Shown piece by piece: positions 27,601 to 39,600 of a DNA stretch of 64,000 nt; the first letter of the stretch is position 1; each line of letters begins with the position of its first letter. Below the pieces are notes generated by a model, which worked only from the letters and a program-made list of their open reading frames with translations, did no database searches and was not told the DNA's origin. The DNA comes from Heterobilharzia americana (lineage: Eukaryota; Platyhelminthes; Trematoda; Strigeidida; Schistosomatidae): the NCBI GenBank assembly GCA_944470555.2, contig OX104127.1:89428708-89492707 (forward strand), read 5' to 3'. The position numbers and the translations under genes are program-made.

Positions 27601-30600
27601 GCTATCAAATAAAGGACGAGTCAAATTTGTGAGAGATCCATCTGCTCTATTGTGCGACTAAAACAACCATTCGCAGTAGGCTTTAAAAATTTGCAGATTC
27701 GCAATTAAAAGTGTCTTCATAGTATTGCCCGTTTGTAACAGAATCGTCATGTAAAGTGTCGAAATTAAACTTAGGGTATTAGTCAAGGAGTGTTAGTCAA
27801 TCAATGTGGTCTAGAACCTGAAGCGAATAAGATGACTTTGACACATGTTACGCATACCAAGGCACCGCCTGTGTGGATGTGCAATGTTAGCCAAAGTGGG
27901 ATTTAATTGTAAGAAGCCTAAAGGTAGATCGGACCAATAAGTTTTCAACTGTTAATCTGAGGCATATAGACTGTCTGAATGGGGACACCAAAATCATTGG
28001 AACCAATATTTGAAGACTGTCGATAATATGGATTAAAATTGATCACAATTGCACAATATCATAGAAATTCTCATCAGTCATCATCATCTACTTATTCCCT
28101 CTTCTGTCATATACTTTTCTCTATTTTAACATCCTTTTTCTATTCATTTCCTCTTGATGCACTGTTGTAGTAGATTGTGGTAATTTGAATTGATCCATTT
28201 ATATACCAGGTTTCATGTTAATTTGTCTTTCTACCCATCTCTATGTTCATTTGAATATACACTATCGTAAACGTTTCCCCCATAAAACATCCACAAACAA
28301 GAGTGAATATGATAAAGGCTTACTTCTTTATATTAGCGTTTATTAAGTTACCGGTGAATATCTTAAGTGATGGAGAATATTTGTAACTCAGGTGGATGAT
28401 GTTGATTGTATTGTGTTCTATGAGCTGGGTTGTTTAGTTATGGAGCTTTCATCGTCTAGTCAGCATTACATCAATGAGAAGTATCGAAGCTGTGAGCATA
28501 AAAATACTACTCACACCAACTAGCGGCTCTCGCTAACCACATCGAAGTGATTTCAACATCAGAGTGCCGTTTTTCCCCTCTTTTTGTGAAGTTATACCCG
28601 CCCTCTAGAAGAAGGTTGTCAGAACTGATTCAAGTCAAAGAGTAGAACTGTTCAAATCAATCACATTCTAGTTCTAGGTTCTTAGGTGAGCTAACTACAA
28701 AATTAATCAAACCAATCATGCAGCTATTCATCTAACCATGCAAATCGCACATAGCAACCTAAAGATTAGTTTGAAATGGAAACTGGAGTGATATTTTCCA
28801 ACTGGGTTCTTAACATAATTTTATACAATTCCCTTTAACAAACTTGAATAAGCAAGAAAAAATTCGGTAGCGGAATTAGCGTTCACGTACTTTGTAGATT
28901 CACCTGAGGTTCTGAACAACCTACAGAATATAATGCTTTTGTAATGTACTTACATACTGATCATCAGTTTGACTATCTGAGGTAGCCGTGGTTCGACAGA
29001 CTAGATCTCATACTGGATAGTGATTGAAGATGAAATGAAAATTTGGACTGCGGAGGGATTTGAACCAACAACCACCAAGTTCCCGGCCCGATGCTCTACC
29101 AAATGAGCCACAAGGTCCGACTGCTGACCACATTTTTATTTCACTTCAGTCATAAGGCGGGGTTTCGCCCGACTACTATGTGAATTCGTGACACGTTACT
29201 ATCGCTCGATCGTATTCACACTGGCTACCTATCTAGTCAGGACTTCTCATCTCAATCTGAATCTGACTGAATTAGAGAGGTGGAGCATCATACTGATTGT
29301 CATTTTGACTATCTGAGATAGTCGTAGTTTGGCAGCCTTGTATTGATACTGGGTGATAATCAATATGATGCTCCCCCTCTCTTTCATTTAGGCTTGGAGT
29401 GTGATTTACCATCAAGCGGTAGTAACGCGTTACAAAGTCACATGGTAGTCGAGCAAAAGCCTTGGTGATTGGTTCAAGTGAAATAAAATCTAGTCAACAA
29501 TCAGGCCGGAAACCCCAGTGGTCGTTGGTTCGAATCCGACCTTGGTTCAAATTTTTCATTTAACCTTCAACAACACTACCTAGTATCACCATTTACATAT
29601 ATTGAAAAGAATGTGTCGATTGACATGAAAGATAACAGATATATTGGCTGATCGAAAGTGTTGGAGTTTAATAAAGTTCTTAAGATAACTCAAAGGTTAA
29701 CCATTTATATTATGATAGATTGAGAATTCTAGAGAGGACAGCAAAAATCGGAGGAGATTTTACATAGTGTTATTCCAGAATTGGCAAAATATGACATCAT
29801 TAATGAAAGGTTAACAGCTTTTTATGATGAATAAGGTGAATATAACTCAGAAAGTGAGAGTAAGTTTTGAAGTAGATTGAAAGAGAAAATAGCAATTCAT
29901 AGGGTCATAAGGTCATACAGATTTGTATTTACAAATTTACTCGATTAAAATTACTGATGTGAAGCAAAGACATTAAAATTCTTTATGGATATTATCAATT
30001 TTGGATATTTGAAAGGTTAACATATAGTACCATTTTAGTCTGTTTATTAGAAATATCATACAGTGAAACAGTCTGGATAGCTTAGGACTCTACTTGAGAG
30101 ATTGACAACCCACTTTGACTTATCGATCATCGGTGATATGCTATTGTTAATTTCATTACTGTTGACTGCATGCTTTTCTTCTATAAGTTTATTGAACTTC
30201 ATAATCTAAGTATTTTGGATTTCTTGAATTCGGCTGATCTTGCTTCATTGAAATTGTCCATCAGAAGCTCCATAATCTTTTTTACTAACTGTTTGTATCA
30301 GCTTACACTTAAGATCTTCAATATAATTCCTGATGTTGTGCAACTTTTTGACTATTCTATGAATTTCTTCTTTAAGACAGAGTTTACTGACACGTTCTAT
30401 AGCTGCTTTGACTTTGTCTGTTGGAATCGGTGCACGTAGACGTAGATGTTTAGGCATGATTTGATTCCTGAGACATCGAATATTGAATATACGACGGTTT
30501 GTGTATCTGCCTTCTGTCTGTGAAAGTCGTGTGAGTTTGTTGATTAGTCTTCGAACAGGAAGACCATATGTTTCATTAATATAAGTGTAAAATTTGGGCA

Positions 30601-33600
30601 CCGTGGTCGAGTGTAATTCCATTTTAGTCTGTTTATTAGAAATATCACACAGTGAAACAGTAGCATTTACTGGGTCCAATAAATGCTACTGTTTCACTGT
30701 GTGATATTTCTAATAAACAGACTAAAATGGAATAACACTCGACCACAGTGCCCAAGTTTTACACTTCTATTAACAGATAATACTGTTGTCAATCTTACTT
30801 CATCTGAGGGAAATACACGCATTCTAATTCTGCAGCTATTCTTTTCGTTTTATTTAATATAATTTTTACATTCATCTCATATCTTCCACGTACCGTGAGT
30901 ATGCTAAGAAAATAACCAGTCAGAGTTTCCCAGTGGGTCATATGTGAGAATGTCATCTCACCTATCTAGATTCAGACAGTGAAGTAGCGTCATCAGATTT
31001 CACACTATAGATGATGACGCTTACAACTTGATGCATGATCATGTATACGGTTACAGAGTGGCATTCCATTAGAAACCTCGTCAAAGTCATGGCTTTTTGG
31101 TAAGAAGTTACTTAATTGTAAGGAAACTGTGTGGTATTGAACGTATCCTGACCAACAACGAACTGGATACCATTTTAGTCTGTTTATTAGTAATGTCACA
31201 CAGTGAAGGAACAGTATCATTTACTGGATAACGTTTCAGACAGAATTTATTGTCCATATTGAAATCAGGTAATTCCACAAATTTGAGACAGACTTTATAC
31301 ATTCTCAATTTCCTCTCCTTCTTTGTGATGACATGGGCAGTAGAGAGAAAATTCAAAGCCTCTGCTGTGCTACTACCAAACAAGCTTTTTAGATTAAACG
31401 ATCCTATTGATGTAATTGAAGAAAACACTTTAGCTTACCATATTTCTCGCAATGGTCGTGAAGTCAAATACATAGATCAAAGTAATCGACCAGGGGCGAT
31501 TAGAATAACAGAACACAAAAACAGCTAAACCAAGTTTAGTAGATTCTAATAAGATAAGAAATTTAGAGAAAAGCTCGGCTATAGCACTGCAGGCAATTAC
31601 ACAACAAGGTGGGATAGAGCGATATGGAGAGATTGGTTACCGAATCTGCGTTTATCGAATCAACACCAAATACATGCAGTCGAAATGATTCTGCACCTGT
31701 CCAGATATATGGAAAATTCTACTACCCTTGTCACTACAAAGAAGGAGAGGAAATTGTGAATGTATAAACTCTGTCTCAAATTTGTGGAGTTAACTGATAT
31801 GAAAATGGGCAATAAATTGTGTCCGAAATGTTATCCAGTAAATGATACTGTTTTATTGTGTTACATCTATAATGAATAGGCTGAAATGGGATTACAATCA
31901 ACCACAGTGCCCAAGTTATACTGCCATACTAATGGACTGCATAACTTGGCAAAATCTTCGGCACCGAGTTAGTATAATTCGTCGTGTATTTTTATTTGCG
32001 TAATCCCGGTGTAGTGTATGAGAACAAACAACAAAATAGAGAAATATTTTGTCGTGTTCAGGTTAACATTAGATTCATACTCTTAAAAAGGGTCTTCTTA
32101 GCAAGATTTAAATGTTGAGCAATACTACAAAATATACACACGTGAGAAATCTAAAGGAATTTGTCTCTTTCACCTACCTGCCTAGACAACATCGTTTCAA
32201 CTGCAGGCGGCGGCACATATGAGAATGTTGACATTCTCAAAGCCAGGATTGGAAAGACAACAAGACAGCCTTCATTAATCTGAAATCAGCACTGCACTCA
32301 GCATAAAGCGTGAACAAGATCCGGATTTCCAACACTAATTCAGTCAAGTTAGTGCTTCTATGCGATGGTTGAGAGACTTGGCGCGTCACGAAAAGCATTT
32401 CCAACAAACTACAGACATACACGAACAACTACCGCCTACGCGAATAAGCGATACTGACACTGAAGATCATTTAGGTGTCCGGGAAGAATAAGCAGCAAGG
32501 AACTCTCTGTGACCTGTCGATGAAACAACCAAGAATCTATCACTCAACAGATATGCAGAAGACAGTGGGGGGGGGATGAATTGGATTGGACATACACTGA
32601 GAAGACGGATTGGGGACATGACGCTCCAGGCCAGGCCCTCGAGTGAAGCCATAATGAGGAACGACGAGTTGGGCGTCCAAGGCGAGTGTGACATTGAGGA
32701 GGAGATGATGTGAAGAAGAAATGAAAGCTTGTGGTGAGTGGTGGAGCCAGGTTGAAAAGATTGCAGAGAAGAGAGTGAAATGGTGCCGTGCTACTGAAGC
32801 CTTATGTTCCACTAGGAACCCAAGAGACAAGTAATAATAAAATAAATATCACACTAGAATTACACAAGTAAAAATACAATTTATAAAATAAACTGTTTTG
32901 GATTCATAATCAAAAAATACTTAGGTCATTTCTTCTCATTACTAGTTCACTTAGAGTTAGTTGCAGATGGTTTAAAAACTCTGCCTATCCAAACTGAATT
33001 TGTTTGAATACGTGAATGATGAGTTCTGCTACAAAGAAAATATGCACTGCTCACTTAAATGTAGATAAGACGTTATACTGGGTGATGATTGAAGATGAAA
33101 TGAAAATTTGGTCGACAGGGGGATTCGAACCAGCGACCATTTGAGCTTCCGGCTCGGTACTCTACCAACTGATCTGTGAGACTCGACTGCTAATAGTTTT
33201 TTTTTATCCATGTAGGTTATTTTAATCATCATTGGAGAGTTAAAAAATCTTAATGTTCTAAAATTCGATTTTCTTTCTAGTACTTATCAACTCTTCAAAA
33301 TTTCTTCCCCTTTTTTTTGATCTAGGAAGCTCATGTCACTGTTGAACTCAAATGCACTAATGACCTTTTTCTTTATAATTTTGTCTCCTCAATTCTGCTT
33401 GATTACATTTGTTTATGAATGATTTCTTTATCCTTTATGAAACAGTAGTTCCCACTTTTTTTGTGTGAATGAGAATCCTCTTTCATGCATGCCTGCATGC
33501 ATTGATGCTTGTATGGTTTGTATATAGCAACCATATAACTATATACCTGCATACAGTGAGAGAGATAGAATGAAAGTAGAAACACTAAAGTGTTATTTTG

Positions 33601-36600
33601 TAATTTTTTTTCATCGATTCAAGCAAAATAGTAGAATTGGAAGAAGAACTACGCGTTGTTGGTAATAATATGAAAGCTCTTGAAATCTCTGAACAAGAGG
33701 TAATTAGAAGAAATATTTTCACTTTAGACTGAAATTACTTCTGCTTTACTGTTTTCATCCTGTTTAACTTACTAGTTGAACTGGTACCCACCACATGTAC
33801 TGGTAAAACTCCAATTCCATAACCTTAGCATTAAATTATATTTAGTGTATGGGTGTAACCTTGAAGTTGACTTCGTCTTCCACCTTCATACAAAGTAGCC
33901 AGTTATTAGGTTTTCAATTTGGGGGTTTATAGGGACCTATTTATTGATCACAGATTAGTATTCACCGTGGACTGACATCGGTTGGAGTAACATTGGAAAC
34001 CTGGGAGCACTGGATAGCTGTTTCGTCTTAGAATGAGACTCCTCAGCAGTGGGTACTCATGAACCCACCAGGGATCGAACTCAGGACCTTCAGGTCCCAT
34101 GGCCAGTACGTTACCATTTAGCCACTGGGTTGGAATTCAACGGCCAATAATTCTTGCTTCGGTCAGTTCTCAGTCTTTAGATCATAGGTGAAAACGCACC
34201 TTGTCTACTGTATAACTATTTGTTGATATGCTTGTAATCCTTCGTTGCTTTACTGGATCGAATTGTTCGACTTCTATTGGCATATGGGCCCCTATGCATA
34301 TGCCTTGATATTGCCTTACTATGTATTATGATAATTCACTTGGTTGTGGCTAGCAGAGGAATCCAGGGCACGCGTTTCGTCTTATTTGGGGTTTGTCGGC
34401 TGGATGTATCTGCACCCCCGTAGTGGGTGGTGTTGTCCCCACTGAAGCTCGAGCCTCGTACTCATCGCTTCAAACGCCAAAGCGTTATCCACTCGGCCAC
34501 TGAGGCACGATAACCACCTCTCGTACAACGAGTATTACTTGTAACTATTTGTGGATATGATTGTAATTCTCCGTTGTTTTACTGGATTGAAATGTTCGAT
34601 TGGCATATGAGCTCCTATGCTGATGCCTGAATGTTTATGATGATGATTTCCTTGGTTGTGGCTAGGGAATAACACCTTAGTGTTTGAACCCATGGGTTAC
34701 AAGGCCTGAGTTTCAGCAGGAACAACATTACCCATTGGAGTGCAGGTAAATCCAGCTGACGACTCCCAAATAGAGCGAAATGCACATCCTGGATTCCTTT
34801 GCTAATCACAACCAAGTAAATAATCATCTATTTTTTTTAGGATGAGTATTTTCCGTGACCTGGTAATCAAAACCTTCATGATTAATGAATAAATAATTGA
34901 CAAGGAGTATCGTAACAGCTTCACAGACTATGTGTCATGAGAAAGTGATTTTTTTTTCATGTTCCAGCGATGAACAACTCTGATTTCTTCATTGAGAGTT
35001 TGATAATTGAAGGCGATCGACACAATTTCCTGATTGCTGACCACATAAAAAAAATGGTTCATAGCATTCGATCAGCACTTTAGATTAGAGAAAATGGAAT
35101 TGGTTGCACTCTAATGACCAATCAGTGTATCATTGAGAGTGGAGAAAACTGTCCATCTTGTCCGATAATCAACCTTCACTGTTTTATACTAGAGAGAAGC
35201 ATTGAAATACGGAAAAAAATGTTTCACTCATTTAGTAGTTACTACAAAACAGTTTTTGATATTCACTAATAACATCTTCCATATTTGACATTGTTTTGGC
35301 AATGGAAGCAAATATAATTAGCAGTTTCTTACATTGTGATTTTATTCCCAACTCCTTATCATTTTAGGCATAGTGATAGAGTTCCAATTGGTGTGATTTT
35401 TGTGTTTCAGTTATTGTTAAAAGGTGTCCAGAAAGTTGTGTGTGTGTGGACATCAGTATTCATGAAGTTACATTGTACTTGTTTCGTAATACTAGGAGGC
35501 TTAGCATTTGAGAAATTTATCATAGAACAGTATTTAATCTTAACAAACTATTTCATACAACAAATAAGTTTAGTTTGTAAGCGATATAATTCAAATACAT
35601 AGTTCAGTATTCTGATTGTGACAATTGAAAAACAAAGTTTAGACAAATATGCATTTCTGATTGACTATCTCTTGTTGTCAGACTTTACGATTACATGTAG
35701 AACTTATTTCATCGTAGACTATTTAATACTACTACTGTAGTGGGTGCTAATGATAAGAAAGGATATAAGCAGCGTAGTTGGTAGAGCACCGGGCCGGTAA
35801 CCCGGTGGTCGCTGGTTCGAATCCGGCCGCGGTCCAGATTTTCATCTCACCTTCATTTATCACCCTGTATAAATACTAGTCCGCCCAACTATGGCTATCT
35901 CAGATAGTCAAATGATAATCAATATGATGCCTCCCCTCTCTAATTCAGTCAGATTCAGATTGGGATGAGAAGTCCTGACTAGATAGGTAGCCAGCGTGAA
36001 TACGATCGAGCGATAGTAACGTATGTATTGATTGGTTACGGGAGTGCAACGAATTTCATGTTGTCTAGTCCTCAGTGCAGATCGATCATAGTACCGTATC
36101 ACGAATTCACATAGTAGTGGGGCGAAACCCGGCCTTACGATTGAAGTGAAATAAAAATGTGGTCAGCAGTCGGACCTTGTGGCTCATTTGGTAGAGCATC
36201 GGGTCGGGAACCCGGTGTTCGCTGGTTCGAAGCTGTCCGTGGTCCAGATTTTCATCTCACCTCCAATGGATAAATATCCGGCCCAGAGAGACGTGAGAAA
36301 CAGTGTAGGCTTATAAAGAGCAAATCGAGAAAGGAGAGGAAGAGGAAATAAAACATTGCACAAATATTTTGATGGAAAGTGTACAACATGTTTCTTTTTC
36401 TCTTCGCACGTCCACATTGTCCTTTGCGTTTCTCTGGGCCGAATATTTATCCATCGCTGGTAATCGTCTATGAATTCTGCCAGCCTCCCAACATATACTA
36501 CTTGTATCTGTTCTTATCAGTAGTAGAGTCAGACCTCAAGTGCGCATGAATTAGAGGATAATAGCGACGATGATAATGAATTTTCTTAGTATCATTCCTG

Positions 36601-39600
36601 GTGGGGTCATGGATTCTCACTGCTGAGGAATCTCGTAGCAGGATGAAACAGCTCTTCAGTCCTCGCAGGTTTCCAATGCTTTTCTAACTGATGTCACTCC
36701 ATGATGAATACTAACCTGAAATCAAATTTGCCGGAGTTGGTATTCATATAATTTACGTACTCGGTCGTACCCTATATTGCGTTAAACATATTGGTATTAA
36801 ATGTCCATGTGTGAAAGATACCCATTAGGAACTGAAGGAAGAACAATGTGGAGTCTCTTTTTAAGTGACTCTTCGCTAAATTACTGGTTCGTTCCTCTTT
36901 CAAATGTCTATGTTGAATAGTTTCTATATGTAATTGTAAAGCCTGACAAGAGATAATCGAGAACACATATTTGCTTAAACTATCCCTACTGTGAATCAAG
37001 TAACTGGAAAAATAATGTCTTCATTTCAACAAAAGATATGAATTAGATGATGTAAATATCAGACGACAGTTGGTTCAAAGATCACCGGGTAAAGAGTTAG
37101 TCTTTGATAATAAGTTAAGCGTACCGTGATGTGAATAAGCGAAATAGATTGTATGAAACGTTTAACAGTAAATAATGCTGTCGTTGTTTTGAGTTCTTCG
37201 CTAATGCTGTTATTGCTTAAGTATTTAAAAAAATGTAATTCAAATTACATGAGATCAGTTAAATTAGGTAGTCTCGTTAAATTCCTACGATTCTCCTTTT
37301 ATTGTTAATACTCGTTCACTGACCAATTTATTTATCACATAAAAAATATTTTATTTCTCAACATTGACTCATTTAGTCAGCTCAACGTGAAGAAAGCTAT
37401 GAAGAGACAATCCGAGATTTAACAGAACGATTGAAGGCTGTAAGCCTTTTATGTGTGCTGTTGGAGGATTTTGATAAATTTTTCTCTAGTTTGGCATGTG
37501 TTTCTAAGTTTGTTTTTGTCTTTCATTTGCCTGTGCATATACGATTGCACTCGCGTGTACATAAACAATTCATACTCTGCATGTATGTGTATGTTTGTCA
37601 GATTTAAGAATGAAACTTTCGATTTAAGGTTGTGCATTCTACCACTATGATGACCTTGATATTTATACTACCTGACCTTTCACTAACTAACTTCCTCTTC
37701 CTATTGGTTTATTTAAAGTGTATTTGTCATTTTTATATAAGTACACTATTTCACATCAACACGTATATACACATACACTATAGTCAAAATACACTGAAGT
37801 GTAAACATCTGGTCTATAGGATCGCAGTGAATCTCATTTTAACACGAATATTAACCTGCATTAAGTAAAATACATTCAGCGAAAATTGATTGACTCATCC
37901 ATTATAAATAAAATTAATCAGTATTACACTTTTTAAAAATAAAAATAACCATACTGATGAGCTCATTCGCTATTTTTTTTATATATTTTCTTCACAATAT
38001 GGGACTTGTTTTAATTGCATGTACTTGAATGAAATCTCGATATGACCAATGTGCTGCTGCATGCTTTTAGTCGGCTGAAATTGAAAAAGATTTGGAAGAA
38101 CATTTAAGTGTTTTAACGCATCATGTTAAGGAAGTAAGTTGGCGCTGTTTTTTTTCCCGTTTTGTTTTAAAAATCATAACTACAATCTTTTATTATCATT
38201 TTAACTATCTGAGATAGCTATGGTTCGGTAGACATGTGTTATTGATACACTGGGTAATGATTGAAGGTGAAATGAAAATTTGGACCCCGGCAGGATTCGA
38301 ACCAGCGACCACCGGTTTAAGCATCGAACCGGAAGCCCGATGGTTTGAATCTGGTTGCTGTTCACATTTTCATTTCACCTTTAATCATTACTCAGTGACA
38401 ATCGTTTATCCCAATGATGGTTTATGAAAGGTTTGAACTGATTGCTTTATGGTAATACTCTGATGCACGCAGTTACTGGTTCTTGTCGACTGAGAAAACT
38501 GTAGTAAATACCGGTAAGGTAGTGACTCAACTACTCTGTGTTGTAGTCTTTGTTGAATGCTTAGATGTAATGAACTTGAAGCTTTGATTATAGGTTTTAG
38601 TCGTGTTAGTAACCATAAGACAGGTATGTTTACAAATTTGAAAAGGCCTGTTATCTACCTTGTTATGTCTAAGGTCTTTTTCGATGCAGTCAATCATAAT
38701 CAGCTAGATTGTGACTGTCTGCAAATGCCCGAACCATTTACGTATATTTAATAACTTGATACGGGATAACCGAAGTAACAAATTGATTTTCAGTAGTTAA
38801 CAATGCAAGTTTTAATACTAGCAGAACCAAACCCTCTAGCTGTTGATATCAGATGCTAACAAACATCAAAACTATGCCAATCGTTCCTTTCTATCTATTA
38901 GAAACTACAGAACATTCACCGATTTAAATATAGATTAGTAATTAACCCAGCCAAGATCCGAAAAGCAAGACACACCCCATTAATTTGAAATCAGTATAGA
39001 GATCTACTCCACTCAGCATAAAGCGTGAACAAGATCCGGATTTCCAACACTAATTCAGTCAAGTTAGTGCTTCTATGCGATGGTTGAGAGACTTGTTGCG
39101 TCACGAAAAGCATTTCCAACAAACTACAGACATACACGAACAACTACCGCCTACGCGAATAAGCGATACTGACACTGAAGATCATTTAGGTGTCCGGGAA
39201 GAATAAGCAGCAAGGAACTCTCTGTGACCTGTCGATGAAGCAACCAAGAATCTATCACTCAACAGATATGCAGAAGACAGTGGGGGGGATGAATTGGATT
39301 GGACATACACTGAGAAGACGGATTGGGGACATGACGCGCAGGCCAGGCCAGGCCAGACCCTCGAGTGAAGGCAGAATGAGAAACGACTAGCTGGGCGTCC
39401 AAGGCGAGTGTGACATTGAGGAGGAGATGGTATGAAGAAGAAATGAAAGCTTGTGGTGAGTGGTGGAGCCAGGTTGAAAAGACTGTGCTACTGAAGCCTT
39501 ATGTTCCCCTAGGAACTCAAAGGATAAAAATAAGCAATTAACTCATCCATATACTCGATAATTATTGATTATTTTTCGATGGGTAGGTGTTACTGAATTT

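Noticed and set aside
35336..35602. 88-codon hydrophobic open frame
   Set aside because: Single unsupported frame in intron sequence with no codon pattern, homologue or splice context.
36172..36246. Genuine tRNA gene
   Set aside because: The acceptor stem does not pair, the B box is damaged (GGTTCGAAGCT), and the sequence continues into the SINE body shared with many copies.
38210..38225. ACTATCTGAGATAGCTAT-type palindrome as a ribozyme core
   Set aside because: Although it contains CTGAGATAG, it lacks GAAA and a cleavage triplet in the right places; it is a short palindrome of SINE family 3.
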